This document shows, in pieces, positions 42,959 to 52,828 of a stretch of 58,359 nucleotides of DNA. The position numbers and the translations under genes are program-made. Origin of the DNA: Bacteroidota bacterium (GTDB lineage: Bacteria > Bacteroidota > Bacteroidia > Chitinophagales > Chitinophagaceae). The stretch lies in NCBI GenBank assembly GCA_023415275.1, contig JAEZLJ010000096.1:1-58359 (forward strand). The letters run 5' to 3'. Below the pieces are notes generated by a model. The model did not search any database and was not told the origin of the DNA. It worked only from the letters and a program-made list of their open reading frames with translations. Within the stretch, counting starts at the first letter, position 1. Each line of letters opens with the position of its first letter.

Positions 42959-43414
42959 ATGATACAACCAAACACCTCTAAGCACACCGTACTTTACGCA
43001 GATGACGACCCGGACGACCTGATGCTGGTACAGGAAGCCTTTCAGCACTATACCGATAATGTGGAAGTGGTGACGGCTACAGATGGAGAAGCAGCCCTGG
43101 CCTACCTGTCAGGCCTCGATCCTTTTCATCCTGCTCCCTGCCTCATCATTCTCGATATCAATATGCCACGCTTGAACGGTAAGGAAACCCTGAAAAAGAT
43201 CCGCACCCTGAAGCGCTTCAGCAACGTGCCCGTGGTAATGTTCACTACTTCCTCCTCCCGGACTGATATGGAATTTGCGCGGCAACACCAGGTAGGTTTC
43301 ATCACCAAGCCACTGGATGTGCGGCAACTGGAAAGCATCGCCGACCAGTTTGTGCAACACTGCACCGACGAGATCAAGAAAAACCTCAGGAAGCAATTGG
43401 GAGAGAACAAATAG
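42959..43414 (+). CDS. Receiver-only response regulator
   Basis: A single receiver domain with D15-D16-D17, phospho-acceptor D66 in I-I-L-D-I-N-M-P, F-T-T-S-S and the Lys in I-T-K-P-L. The C-terminal ~20 residues are basic and charged (K-K-N-L-R-K-Q-L-G-E-N-K). No kinase is adjacent. It resembles the receivers at 10727 and 56674. Confidence 0.9.
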   Translation: MIQPNTSKHTVLYADDDPDDLMLVQEAFQHYTDNVEVVTATDGEAALAYLSGLDPFHPAPCLIILDINMPRLNGKETLKKIRTLKRFSNVPVVMFTTSSSRTDMEFARQHQVGFITKPLDVRQLESIADQFVQHCTDEIKKNLRKQLGENK

Positions 43415-43415
43415 A

Positions 43416-43706
43416 TCATCCCTGGTTATACCTTTTATAGCGTAGCATTTCCAGCTGCCTCTCATAGACACATGCCACCGGTTTCACATATAATGTAAGA
43501 AACATGATTGGCCAGGCCACCATTCTTTGAAGATACCAGCCTTGGTAAGCCAATTGCATAATTTGCCATGCCATATAATGGTGAATAGGGGTAAAATACT
43601 TGGTAGCCTTCAGGTAATTGGTTTTAAAATGGCAGGCGCTCTCCACGCATGATGCAATGGCATGGGGATGCAGGATTCGCCAATATCTGTTGATGTCATG
43701 CACCAC
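43416..43706 (-). CDS. Hypothetical protein, 96 aa, aromatic- and His-rich
   Basis: The sequence is dense in Trp, Tyr, His and Cys (R-Y-W-R-I-L-H-P-H-A, Y-F-T-P-I-H-H-Y-M-A-W-Q-I-M) and contains one likely membrane-associated helix (M-V-A-W-P-I-M-F-L-T-L-Y-V). It ends 1 bp from the receiver gene, tail to tail. No family is recognised, and support rests on composition and fit between neighbours. Confidence 0.45.
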   Translation of the reverse strand: MVHDINRYWRILHPHAIASCVESACHFKTNYLKATKYFTPIHHYMAWQIMQLAYQGWYLQRMVAWPIMFLTLYVKPVACVYERQLEMLRYKRYNQG

Positions 43707-43774
43707 CAGTAGCTTACCCTATCATCCATTTGGTTGAAAACATCTTACCTCATTTATCAACTAAAACATCAATA

Positions 43775-44254
43775 ATGGAACGGAAGATGAACCAGGAAGA
43801 AATGAAAAACAGCAGTTACTCAAAGTTTTGGATCACCATGGTCATTTCCTTTGTGATCATGTATATCGTCATGTTTTTAAATATGGATGATTCCAGTCAT
43901 TATCATACCAGCCTTACCCGCATTTATATGGCCTTGCTGATGGTGGCCCCCATGGCTATAGTCATGATGCTGATGATGGGCCACATGTATCCCAACAAAG
44001 GAACCAACCGGTTGATCATGCTTTCGGGTGTCGTGGTATTTGCGGCCGCCCTCTGGGCGCTGCGCACACAAACACCAATAACTGATGTGCAATACATGAA
44101 GGCCATGATACCGCACCATTCTTCTGCCATTATGGTCAGCAAGCACGCGGGTATAAAGGACCCTGAAGTGAAAAAGCTTTCCGAACAGATCATTCAATCG
44201 CAGGAAAAAGAGATCAGCCAAATGGAAAGCATCCTGGAGAGAATGAAAAAATAA
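43775..44254 (+). CDS. DUF305 domain membrane protein
   Basis: Three or four membrane helices are followed by the DUF305 core M-I-P-H-H-S-S-A-I-M-V-S-K-H-A then D-P-E-V-K-K-L-S-E-Q-I-I-Q-S-Q-E-K-E-I-S. The His pairs of this domain are thought to bind metal (often copper). The start 43775 (M-E-R-K-M-N-Q) is preferred to the ATG 45 bp upstream. Confidence 0.88.
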   Translation: MERKMNQEEMKNSSYSKFWITMVISFVIMYIVMFLNMDDSSHYHTSLTRIYMALLMVAPMAIVMMLMMGHMYPNKGTNRLIMLSGVVVFAAALWALRTQTPITDVQYMKAMIPHHSSAIMVSKHAGIKDPEVKKLSEQIIQSQEKEISQMESILERMKK

Positions 44255-44426
44255 ACTGGCGTTACCCTCTCTTGATCCTGCCACCCATTGGCATTGAAAT
44301 ACCTACAAAGTAGTATAGGAAGAGCTACCCGATTGTGCTATGTTCGCGCCTATTTGAAACAAACAAAACACTGATACACCTCAGTAGTCACCGCATTCCG
44401 GTCTTCTGAATAACCAACACCGCGCT

Positions 44427-47336
44427 ATGAGAAAATTATACTTGCTGGCAGCCTTTGCCACGCTGGCCGCTTCTTCCTTTGCCCAGTCATTAAGTTTATT
44501 GAAGGACATCAACCCGGCTATGGTATCCGTAGGTAGTTATCCCAACAATTTTACCCCCCTGGGCACCAACGTATATTTTGCTGCCAATACCATTCAAAAC
44601 GGCCAGGAACTCTGGAAAACAGATGGCACTGCAGCGGGTACCAGCATGGTTATGGAGATCCAGCCGGGCACAGGCAGCTCGGCGCCCCAGTTCATTACGC
44701 AACTTAATGGGGTGCTGTACTTTTCAGCCGATGATGGCATCCACGGTACGGAACTCTGGAAAACAGATGGCAGCGCAGCAGGTACCAACCTGGTGAAAGA
44801 TATCCGGTCCGGAGCTGTGAGCTCAGGATTATCTTATTTAACCAATGTGGGGGGTATGCTTTACTTTATGGCTTCTGATGGCATCAATGGGGCGGAATTA
44901 TGGAAAAGCGATGGCACGGCTGCAGGCACCGTGATGGTGAAAGACATCAACACCGGTAGTAGCGATGCCTATCCCCGCGAATTCACCAGCCTGGGAGGCT
45001 TTGTGTACTTCATGGCTTATGACAATACTAATGGAGAGGAACTCTGGAAAACAGATGGTACGGCCGCAGGTACCACGATGGTAAAAGATATTTACCCGGG
45101 TCCTTATAGTTCCAGTCCCCGGTACCTGGAGAATGTGAACGGCACCCTTTACTTTGTGGCTGATGATGGCGTGAACGGCAGTGAGATCTGGAAAAGCGAT
45201 GGCACCACGGCTGGCACTGTAATGATGGTGGACCTGGGTCCGTCTAGCAGCAGTTACCTGCCTGAGTCACTGGTTGATGTTAATGGCACCCTCTTTTTTG
45301 CAGCGGATGGCCCCAATGGCATGGAACTATGGAAATCGGATGGCACGGCGGCTGGTACTGTGCAGGTAAATGATATCGTGACCGGGACCACAGGCTCTAA
45401 CCCCAGGAACCTGGTGAATGTAAATGGCACCCTCTACTTTTCGGCTTATAATGGCAGTGGCTATGGCGTTTATAAAAGCGATGGCACGGCAGCAGGTACG
45501 GTGATGGTGAAAGCATTTACCGGTAGTTCTTTTCCCACCAACCTTGCCAATGTAAATGGCACTCTTTATTTTGCTGCAGATGATGGCACTACTGGCCCTG
45601 AGCTTTGGACCAGCGATGGCACTGCCGGCGGTTCGGTGATGATCAAAGATATCCAGCCCGCCATAAGTAATTATTCTAACCCTCAATTTTTGACAAATGC
45701 AGGCGGACGGCTGTTCTTCGTGGCCAATGATGGCAGCACGGGGTATGAACTCTGGACCAGCAATGGCACCGCCGCCGGCACCACGCTGGTGAAAGATATT
45801 ATAAGCGGTCCCTCAGGCTCTTTTCCACAGTTCCTGGCCGCTTTGAACGGACAGTTGTATTTTTCGGCCAGTGACAATATTAATGGTACAGAGCTCTGGA
45901 AAAGTGATGGCACGGAGGCTGGCACCTCCCTGGTCAAGGACATATGGGCAGGGGCAAACAGTTCCTCAGCCGGTTTCCTGGCCACATCCTATGGCAGCCT
46001 TTATTTCAGGGCTTCTGATGGCGTGAATGGTTATGAGCTTTGGAAAAGCGATGGCACGGCTGCAGGTACCGTCCTGTTCAAGAATATCAACCCGGGAGCG
46101 GGCAGCTCATTTCCACAGGGCATGACCGATGTGAATGGGACCCTGTATTTTACGGCTAACAATGGCATCAATGGCTCTGAACTCTGGAAAAGCGATGGCA
46201 CGGCCGCGGGTACGGTGATGGTGAAGGACCTTAACCCAGGGACTGGAGGATCTTCCATTCAAAACCTGGTGAATGTGAACGGCACCCTGTATTTTACATC
46301 TAATAACCCCATAACAGGTGTTGAACTCTGGAAAAGCGATGGCACTGACGCGGGCACCCAACTAGTGAAAGATATTGTGCCCGGCATCAACAGCTCTTAT
46401 CCTCAATACCTTGCCAACCTGGGCGGCACCCTGTATTTTTCAGCCGACGATGGCATCAATGGCAGGGAACTCTGGAAAAGCGATGGTACTGCTGCGGGTA
46501 CCGTGATGGTGAAGGATGTTTTCAATGGCCAGGGCAGTTCAGATCCGAAATCCCTGGCCGGCATCAATGGCCGTCTGTATTTCCAGGCCAATGATGGCAT
46601 TCACGGCGAAGAGCTTTGGACCAGTGATGGCACCGCTGCCGGAACCGTGCTTCAACAGGAGATCACGCCAGGTAGTGGCGGCACCCAACTGCAATACTTT
46701 ACCCTGGTAGGCTCACAATTATTTGCCTCCGTAGGCGAAAGTACCTATGGACAGGAACTTTGGTCCACCAAGCTCACGCTGCTGCCCCTGCACCTGCTCT
46801 CCATTACGGGCCGGCTGGTAGCAGGTGATGCCCTGTTGCAATGGAATACGGCGGAAGAAGAAAACACCTACCACTTCCTGGTGGAAAGAAGTACGGATGC
46901 CAGGAATTTTACGGTCATAGGAAGCGTAGGCGCAGACAATACACCTGGCCATCACGGTTATACATTTACGGACCGTAATGTGGCCAGTCTTCAAAGCCCA
47001 ATAGTGTACTACCGGTTGAAAATGGTGGATGCGGATGGCCGCTTTACCTATGCGCCTGTGGTGGCACTGGAGCCGGGAGGGCAGCCAACCATGGTGCAAT
47101 TGTATCCCAACCCTGCTACGGAACAGGCAACTATAAAGATGTCTTTGGCCAAAGCTGCACCGGTGAGCCTGCAGGTATGTGATTATACTGGCAGGGTAGT
47201 GGCCAGGCAAAGCTGGCAACTGTCATCCGGATCACATAGCCTGGCCCTTGATATGACGCAGTTGAGTCCTGGAATGTACATGGTGTTGATCAAATGCCAG
47301 GGCAGGCTCAGTTCTTTGCCTCTGCTCAAGCAGTAA
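44427..47336 (+). CDS. ELWxxDGT repeat protein with T9SS sorting domain
   Basis: After a signal peptide come 15 recognisable repeats of about 47 residues centred on E-L-W-K-(S/T)-D-G-T-A-A-G-T, with one degenerate last copy (E-L-W-S-T-K). They should fold as a beta-propeller or solenoid. A fibronectin-like linker (L-L-Q-W-N-T-A-E-E-E-N-T) and a type IX C-terminal domain (Y-P-N-P-A-T-E-Q-A-T ... G-M-Y-M-V-L-I) follow. The protein is exported to the cell surface; the ligand is unknown. Repeat similarity at DNA level makes it prone to repeat-number change. Confidence 0.93.
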   Translation: MRKLYLLAAFATLAASSFAQSLSLLKDINPAMVSVGSYPNNFTPLGTNVYFAANTIQNGQELWKTDGTAAGTSMVMEIQPGTGSSAPQFITQLNGVLYFSADDGIHGTELWKTDGSAAGTNLVKDIRSGAVSSGLSYLTNVGGMLYFMASDGINGAELWKSDGTAAGTVMVKDINTGSSDAYPREFTSLGGFVYFMAYDNTNGEELWKTDGTAAGTTMVKDIYPGPYSSSPRYLENVNGTLYFVADDGVNGSEIWKSDGTTAGTVMMVDLGPSSSSYLPESLVDVNGTLFFAADGPNGMELWKSDGTAAGTVQVNDIVTGTTGSNPRNLVNVNGTLYFSAYNGSGYGVYKSDGTAAGTVMVKAFTGSSFPTNLANVNGTLYFAADDGTTGPELWTSDGTAGGSVMIKDIQPAISNYSNPQFLTNAGGRLFFVANDGSTGYELWTSNGTAAGTTLVKDIISGPSGSFPQFLAALNGQLYFSASDNINGTELWKSDGTEAGTSLVKDIWAGANSSSAGFLATSYGSLYFRASDGVNGYELWKSDGTAAGTVLFKNINPGAGSSFPQGMTDVNGTLYFTANNGINGSELWKSDGTAAGTVMVKDLNPGTGGSSIQNLVNVNGTLYFTSNNPITGVELWKSDGTDAGTQLVKDIVPGINSSYPQYLANLGGTLYFSADDGINGRELWKSDGTAAGTVMVKDVFNGQGSSDPKSLAGINGRLYFQANDGIHGEELWTSDGTAAGTVLQQEITPGSGGTQLQYFTLVGSQLFASVGESTYGQELWSTKLTLLPLHLLSITGRLVAGDALLQWNTAEEENTYHFLVERSTDARNFTVIGSVGADNTPGHHGYTFTDRNVASLQSPIVYYRLKMVDADGRFTYAPVVALEPGGQPTMVQLYPNPATEQATIKMSLAKAAPVSLQVCDYTGRVVARQSWQLSSGSHSLALDMTQLSPGMYMVLIKCQGRLSSLPLLKQ

Positions 47337-47385
47337 GGCGGCCAGGGCACTGACCTATATGTATGCTCGCAATATTTGATAAAGG

Positions 47386-48567
47386 TCAGGGTTGACCGTG
47401 TTCCCTGGTGCTGCCCAGCCGCAGCACCGCCAGTCCTGCCAGGGCGGAAACCAGCGAACCTGCCAGGATGCTGATCTTACTTTGCGTCACCACTTCCGGG
47501 TCGCTGAAGGCCAGGTTGGCGATGAAGAGGCTCATGGTGAAGCCGATGCCTCCAAATAGGGCGGCCCCTGTCATTTGCCGCCAGCCCACCTGCTGTGGCA
47601 GCGCCGCCCAGCCCATTCGTATGGCCAGGAAGGAGAGGCCCAGGATGCCCACCAGCTTGCCCAGGAACAGGCCCCAAAAAATGCCCAGCGAATTGGAGGT
47701 GAACAGGCCCGAAAGCATGGACCCCGGCAGCACAATGGCGGTATTGGCCAGGGCGAACAGCGGTAAAATGATAAAGGCCGCAGGCCGGTGCAAGGCGTGC
47801 TGTAATGAATAGGAAATGTTCCGTTTATCATCTTGATGAAAGGGTATGGCGAAGGCCAGCAACACGCCGGCAATGGTAGCGTGCACGCCCGATTGCAGCA
47901 TGCAGTACCACATGATGAGTCCACCCAGCAGGTACACAGGCAACACGTTGAATTTTCTTTTCCCCAGTAGGTACAGCAGCAGGAACATGCCCAGTGCCCC
48001 TGCCAGGTAGGCCCAGGAAAAATGGCTGGTATAGAAAATGGCGATGACAGTAATAGCCCCCAGGTCGTCAATGATAGCCAGTGCGGTCAAAAAGATCTTC
48101 AGGGAAACCGGTACTTTCTTTCCCGCCAATGACAGGATGCCAAGGGCAAAGGCAATGTCTGTAGCCATGGGTATGCCAAAGCCAGCCTGGTAGGGCGTGC
48201 CTGCATTGAACAAAAAATGGATCAGTGCTGGTACCAGCATGCCGCCGGTGGCAGCGAGAATAGGCAATAAGGCATTTTTGAAACTACGCAGTTCTCCCTT
48301 ATACAACTCACGTTCTATTTCCAGTCCTACCAGCAAAAAGAAAACAGCCATCAATCCATCATTCACCCATTGCTCCAGGCTCAGGTCCAAATGGATATTC
48401 GCAAAGGAAAGATCCAGGTGGTGGTGGATCCAATGAAGATAGGAAGGCCCGGCAGCTGAATTGGCGAGGAAGAGGGAGAGCAGCGTGCAACAGATTAATA
48501 AGAGCCCGCCGGCGATCTCGCTTTGAAAGAATTCTTTGAACAGGTCAAGGGGTTTGGAAAGCGTCAT
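47386..48567 (-). CDS. nhaA: Na+/H+ antiporter NhaA
   Basis: Twelve membrane helices with P-M-A-T-D-I-A-F-A-L-G and the ion site A-I-I-D-D-L-G-A-I (paired Asp). At 393 aa it is full length. It exports sodium in exchange for protons and controls internal pH at the inner membrane. It stands alone, convergent with the ELWxxDGT gene (50-bp gap). Confidence 0.95.
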   Translation of the reverse strand: MTLSKPLDLFKEFFQSEIAGGLLLICCTLLSLFLANSAAGPSYLHWIHHHLDLSFANIHLDLSLEQWVNDGLMAVFFLLVGLEIERELYKGELRSFKNALLPILAATGGMLVPALIHFLFNAGTPYQAGFGIPMATDIAFALGILSLAGKKVPVSLKIFLTALAIIDDLGAITVIAIFYTSHFSWAYLAGALGMFLLLYLLGKRKFNVLPVYLLGGLIMWYCMLQSGVHATIAGVLLAFAIPFHQDDKRNISYSLQHALHRPAAFIILPLFALANTAIVLPGSMLSGLFTSNSLGIFWGLFLGKLVGILGLSFLAIRMGWAALPQQVGWRQMTGAALFGGIGFTMSLFIANLAFSDPEVVTQSKISILAGSLVSALAGLAVLRLGSTREHGQP

Positions 48568-48618
48568 AACCTTGCAAACTACATATTTCTGCAGGATGGT
48601 AAATTACCCGCAGCCAGC

Positions 48619-49152
48619 CTATGTTCTATTTTTCTGCACGGCATACCGGGTGATCAGGGTGCCCTGTTCATTGACCTGCTCTATTTGCAACAAGCGCAGC
48701 TGGATATCCAGGTTCACTTCAGTGGCAAAATTGGCCCCGTTGCCGAATATCCTGGGCTCAATGGTAAGCCATAATTCATCAATGAGTTGCTCTTTTAAAA
48801 AAGACGTGGCCACATGGGAACCGCCTGCTACCAGCATTTGCTGGTGCCCCTGCCTGCTGCAACGGTGAATGAGCTCCGCAGGCGTTTCATGGGTAAATTC
48901 CAGCTGACCCGGTATGGCCAGGTGCTGATATTGATCCGGGTGGCGGGTCATAATAATGAACTGTCGGTTGGCAGAAGGATGGAAAGTATCCGCCTTGTAT
49001 GAATGGCTGCCCATCACAATGAGGCTGGCAGCCTCCAGGATGCTCTTATAATAAGCCTGGTCTTCCGGCGATGACCATGCGCTTACCTCGGGCTGGCCCC
49101 ACCTGGTCACCTTGCCGTCAAGTGTAGATACAAATATGAGTATGACTTTCAT
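48619..49152 (-). CDS. RibD C-terminal / dihydrofolate-reductase family protein
   Basis: The start 49152 (M-K-V-I-L-I-F-V-S-T-L-D-G-K-V-T) is typical; a frame extension upstream is not. G-S-H-S-Y and V-A-G-G-S-H-V are the NADPH-binding parts, and D-E-L-W-L-T-I-E-P the C-terminal strand. Such stand-alone reductases are common in soil bacteria, with unknown substrates. The 178-aa length is normal. Confidence 0.87.
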   Translation of the reverse strand: MKVILIFVSTLDGKVTRWGQPEVSAWSSPEDQAYYKSILEAASLIVMGSHSYKADTFHPSANRQFIIMTRHPDQYQHLAIPGQLEFTHETPAELIHRCSRQGHQQMLVAGGSHVATSFLKEQLIDELWLTIEPRIFGNGANFATEVNLDIQLRLLQIEQVNEQGTLITRYAVQKNRT

Positions 49153-49707
49153 GGTGCATAATGAACCAGCCGCCATGCAGCAGGTCGGCATGGTAATGCC
49201 TGTCGGCCTAAGGTAGTGCAAGGCTGCGCCTGGATAAAAATATTTTTAAAAAATACCGGCGCATCATTTTGAGTTTTGATTTATTGAAGTATATTTAATA
49301 AGAGTTATCACCTATCCTCCTAAAACCACCACCGGACATTTATTCAACCCCTGAAACGCTTCCGCACTCCTTTATTAACGGCGATGTCCTCTCCAAAACC
49401 ATTTACCATTTTTTGCCATTCCAACCCCTGGACAACTAACTGCACCTATACACCATTATAGCTTGTATTGATTACACGTAGATGAACCTTTCATAGACTG
49501 CATGGGCATTTTCTAAGTACTGCTTCCAATTTCCTTCGAATGGATAGCTATGGCTATCTGAACCACTCCAATCATTCCGGAAAGCATTTCTTAATTATTT
49601 AAATAAACAATTGCCTTATGTCAATTGCCAAGGGATCTTTCAACGCCGGTCAGCAAGTTGCTACACTTTCTCCTGTCATCAATTATCATAACCTAAATAC
49701 TACCATT
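49153..49707. other. Intergenic region upstream of the second adhesin
   Basis: AT-rich DNA with CCATTTACCATTTTTTGCC at about 49399. No gene is seen. It should hold the adhesin promoter and perhaps a long leader. Confidence 0.4.
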
Positions 49708-51720
49708 ATGAGAAGATTACATCAAATCAAGCAATTGATTATGATTCGCAAGCCATTTCACAGATTTAGTTTTCCGTGCTGTAAAGAAGTGATCACAGTT
49801 CTTGTATGCCTATTTATTTCGGGTTCAACCTTTTCTCAATTAGTTTGTAAAACTGGATGTACATCAAATGATGTTCAAATTAAATCAGCTTTTTTGGCTA
49901 AGGCTGATGGCTCTCCTTTAGATCCTAATTGTGTCGCTCCCAATTTAGTAACAACCTATTTATGGTTGGAATTAACTACTAATACACCACGTGTAGGGGT
50001 TAGTATTACTGCAACAATTGAACAATATAATGGAGCATTTGATCCGGCAAATTTAATTTCCAGTGTTCCAATTGGCGAATGTTTTAGCACAAAGCTTTCT
50101 GTTATTGGTTCCAAAGTACGCTTCAATAATCCAGTGCAATGGACCTGTGGAGCCAATGTTAGGCTTACTAATGTATTTTTGGGATGGGGTACAGGTAATA
50201 CCAACTTCTGTACTGGAACTGATCCCCAATGCCCTGGAACGCCATCTAAATGTTACAGGATGCCACCGGGGGAATACACTGTTGTACAAACGTTTCCTTG
50301 TAGTGAAGCAACTATTACTTCTCAACCTTCCGCCTCTACAAAATGTGAAGGTCTGTCGGCTTCATTTTCAACTTCCTATACTGGTGGATCTCCTTCACCT
50401 GTAGTAACATGGGAAAGAAATACAGGAACTGGTTTTTCATCATTTACTATTGCCAGTCCTTATTCAGTTTCCACTTCAGGAGGGGTAACTACATTAACCA
50501 TTAATCCTGTTAGCGCCACAATGAATAACTATGAATTCAGAACTGTACTATCAAGCAACACTGCGGATCATACTTGTGTAACTACAAGTAATAGCGCAAA
50601 ATTAATTGTAGATGCTACTCCAACGACAGCTTCAGTAGGTGCTAACCAGGAACGGTGCGGGTTGACCTCGGCTTCCTTAGGTGGAAATACTCCAACGGTG
50701 GGAACAGGAGCATGGAGTTTGTTTAGCGGACCTTCGGGTGCAACAGCTAGTTTTAGCGATGCTTCACAAGGAAGTTCAACTGCCACGGTAAGTACATATG
50801 GAACTTATGTATTCAGGTGGACCATTTCCAATGGTACATGTACTGCCAGTTCAAAAGATATCACAGTGGTTTACTATGCTACTCCAACGACAGCTTCAGT
50901 AGGGCCCAAACAGGATAGGTGCAGTTCATTGACCTCGGCTTCCTTAGGTGGAAATACTCCAACAGTGGGAACAGGTACATGGACAAAGCAAAGCGGACCT
51001 ACAGGTGCAACTGTAACATTCAGTAATGCTAGTTCTGGAAGTTCAACTGCCACGGTAAGTACATATGGAACTTATGTATTCAGGTGGACCATTTCCAATG
51101 GAACATGTACTCCAAGTACAGCTGATATAACTGTAAATTATTATGAAACCTTAGGACCTCCATCCGTATGTGTGATTCAACCCTCACTATGCGGTCCTGC
51201 TACAGGTAAGGTGAACTTCACTAATTTAGGAACAGGCTACCAATATAGTATTGACAATGGCTCGAGCTGGCAGAAGTGTAATGTATTCTTAAGCGTGCCT
51301 GCTGGTGGTGTTTCTGGGTTAAAAGTTCAATCTCCTGCTGGATGTATTTCTGAGGCTGCCAATTGCAACACACCTTGTGCAAGTGACCCGCAAGACTGTT
51401 CCCCTACTCCAACAGGTAGAATTGCAGCAAAATCAACCAATATGGTAACTGATGCGGCTCCTTTACAGGTAAAGGCATATCCAAATCCTTTCCACGATAA
51501 GATCAATTTCGTAGTGACCTCTCCAGTCTCCGGCAAGGGAAGCCTGGAAGTGTACAACTCATTGGGTCAAAAGATCAGGACTGTTTACCAGGGCAATATC
51601 AACAAGGGCAATCAAAATTTTGAATTGCGCCTGCCTCAACGCCAGGTATCTAATTTGATCTATGTATTGAATGTAGATGGCCAAAAAGTAAGCGGAAAGA
51701 TCCTGCAGGTGAACCAATAG
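49708..51720 (+). CDS. T9SS-sorted repeat adhesin (paralog of the gene at 2-1267)
   Basis: The export signal is the hydrophobic stretch V-I-T-V-L-V-C-L-F-I-S-G-S-T-F-S-Q. ATG 49708 is preferred; 49618 and 49741 are alternatives. A Cys-rich N-terminal domain is followed by an Ig-like part and two ~88-aa repeats (50614-50877 and 50878-51147) that start T-P-T-T-A-S-V-G and end in F-R-W-T-I-S-N-G-T-C. A Cys-rich stretch and the type IX C-terminal domain (A-Y-P-N-P-F-H-D-K-I-N-F) complete it. The two repeats share a run of ~65 identical bases, so they are recently copied or converted. Confidence 0.85.
   Translation: MRRLHQIKQLIMIRKPFHRFSFPCCKEVITVLVCLFISGSTFSQLVCKTGCTSNDVQIKSAFLAKADGSPLDPNCVAPNLVTTYLWLELTTNTPRVGVSITATIEQYNGAFDPANLISSVPIGECFSTKLSVIGSKVRFNNPVQWTCGANVRLTNVFLGWGTGNTNFCTGTDPQCPGTPSKCYRMPPGEYTVVQTFPCSEATITSQPSASTKCEGLSASFSTSYTGGSPSPVVTWERNTGTGFSSFTIASPYSVSTSGGVTTLTINPVSATMNNYEFRTVLSSNTADHTCVTTSNSAKLIVDATPTTASVGANQERCGLTSASLGGNTPTVGTGAWSLFSGPSGATASFSDASQGSSTATVSTYGTYVFRWTISNGTCTASSKDITVVYYATPTTASVGPKQDRCSSLTSASLGGNTPTVGTGTWTKQSGPTGATVTFSNASSGSSTATVSTYGTYVFRWTISNGTCTPSTADITVNYYETLGPPSVCVIQPSLCGPATGKVNFTNLGTGYQYSIDNGSSWQKCNVFLSVPAGGVSGLKVQSPAGCISEAANCNTPCASDPQDCSPTPTGRIAAKSTNMVTDAAPLQVKAYPNPFHDKINFVVTSPVSGKGSLEVYNSLGQKIRTVYQGNINKGNQNFELRLPQRQVSNLIYVLNVDGQKVSGKILQVNQ
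50614..51147 (+). repeat. Two tandem ~265-bp repeats inside the adhesin gene
   Basis: Unit 1 covers 50614-50877 and unit 2 50878-51147; unit 2 has one extra codon. Bases 50772-50836 and 51039-51103 are identical by eye. The end of a third such unit, from another gene, opens the window at base 2. Confidence 0.85.
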
Positions 51721-51754
51721 AACTACTCTCTACAAACAGAACACCAACGATGAC

Positions 51755-51783
51755 AAAGGTGGCCCTTGGGCCACCTTTTTTGA
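51755..51783 (+). terminator. Rho-independent terminator after the adhesin gene
   Basis: AAAGGTGGCCC and GGGCCACCTTT form a perfect stem followed by TTT. It nearly equals the terminator at 1289. Confidence 0.85.
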
Positions 51784-51825
51784 TGAACCACCATCAAAAT
51801 TCTTGCTGTATAAAATAGGCGCTGC

Positions 51826-52308
51826 CTACCTGGGATCCCTGTACCTGTCCGGGTTCTTTTCCGGGTCTTCGCCATTGATGGCGATCATGGCAATGTCCAG
51901 GAACTCCGCACAGGCAATGATCTCCTTATCATCCATCTCGAATACAAAATTCATCACGGTATCCAGGTAATCATCTTCAGGCGCACCCCACTCATCTATG
52001 CCTGTCGTATAAAAATGCAGCAGGGTGGCCAGCTCCGGCAGGCGGGGATAGATGGCCCTGAAGGAAAACTTTCCCGGCCGCTTCATTTCAGGATAACTGA
52101 TCCCGATGTTCGCACAAACCTTCAGCAGTTCCTGCCCCAGGTAGGCAGCCTGGTAATAATCAAAGGCCATCTGCTCGGGTCCATATTCGTCAAAATCTGA
52201 AGGCTTGTCCAGCACGATCAGTAGCTCCTCGGGATCTTCCAGCTGCAGGTACTCCAGGATGTCTTCTTTGGAATACCCCTTGAATTGTGAAATTTCAAAA
52301 GTTATCAT
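51826..52308 (-). CDS. Hypothetical acidic protein, 160 aa (paralog of 18845-19294)
   Basis: It is soluble and rich in Asp/Glu. It shares with the 18845 protein the N-terminal pattern (F-K-G-Y-S-K-E-D-I-L-E-Y-L-Q-L-E-D-P-E) and G-K-F-S-F-R-A-I-Y-P-R-L-P-E-L-A-T-L-L. The function is unknown. Its upstream region carries the 17-mer also found before cassette copy 2. Confidence 0.65.
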   Translation of the reverse strand: MITFEISQFKGYSKEDILEYLQLEDPEELLIVLDKPSDFDEYGPEQMAFDYYQAAYLGQELLKVCANIGISYPEMKRPGKFSFRAIYPRLPELATLLHFYTTGIDEWGAPEDDYLDTVMNFVFEMDDKEIIACAEFLDIAMIAINGEDPEKNPDRYRDPR

Positions 52309-52349
52309 AGTTCAATCGGGCAGGAAAGGTACGCTTTTTTACGTTGATA

Positions 52350-52366
52350 TACTAAGTATTTTAGCA
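52350..52366 (-). promoter_or_regulatory. CTAA-N5-TTAG element shared with cassette copy 2
   Basis: On the minus strand TGCTAAAATACTTAGTA lies 41 bp upstream of the start at 52308. The same 17 bases stand in front of the A2 promoter. The common site suggests that one regulator or promoter type serves both. Confidence 0.45.
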
Positions 52367-52444
52367 AAATATTTAAGATAAAGCCAGGCTACTGACTAAC
52401 GACTCCAGCCTACCGACTTCTGACTCCCGACTTCCGACTCCCGA

Positions 52445-52807
52445 CTAACTCTCCCTCGCCCAGCACCCTATCAACGCAGCCCCATCAAATTTTACCGGGA
52501 ACTTACACATTTCGAACACATGTTCTTTATTGTCATTCAGGGTGGCTTTTTCCACTGTATTGATAGGAAAGTTCAGCTCCAGCAGCAGGTCATTGTTCCG
52601 AAGGCAGATCTTGGCAAACTCGATGGGTAGCACCTCCAGTACATTCATGCCAATGACCTTTTTGGACAGGTGAAAAGCTTTTAAAAAACTTTTATTGGCA
52701 AAGATGATCATGCCCCGTTCATCCATCAGCACAGAGATAGTGGGACAATAGTCCATGAACTTTTCAAAGATGGAATAGGATTGGGTAAATGCCTGCAATG
52801 CTGCCAT
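52445..52807 (-). CDS. Single PAS domain protein
   Basis: The 120 aa hold one PAS fold: C-P-T-I-S-V-L-M-D-E-R-G-M-I-I-F-A-N-K-S-F-L-K-A-F, then V-I-G-M-N-V-L-E-V-L-P. The end is beta-rich (V-F-E-M-C-K-F-P-V-K-F). With no output domain it must signal through a partner or bind a small ligand. A 12-bp inverted repeat lies 22 bp upstream of the start. Confidence 0.85.
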   Translation of the reverse strand: MAALQAFTQSYSIFEKFMDYCPTISVLMDERGMIIFANKSFLKAFHLSKKVIGMNVLEVLPIEFAKICLRNNDLLLELNFPINTVEKATLNDNKEHVFEMCKFPVKFDGAALIGCWARES

Positions 52808-52828
52808 AAAAATGGATTTTTCAAAATG

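Noticed and set aside
47571..48071. 166-aa open frame inside nhaA on the same strand, another frame
   Set aside because: It is rich in Cys, Trp and Pro and lies wholly in a frame shadowing nhaA, which is a clear full-length gene.
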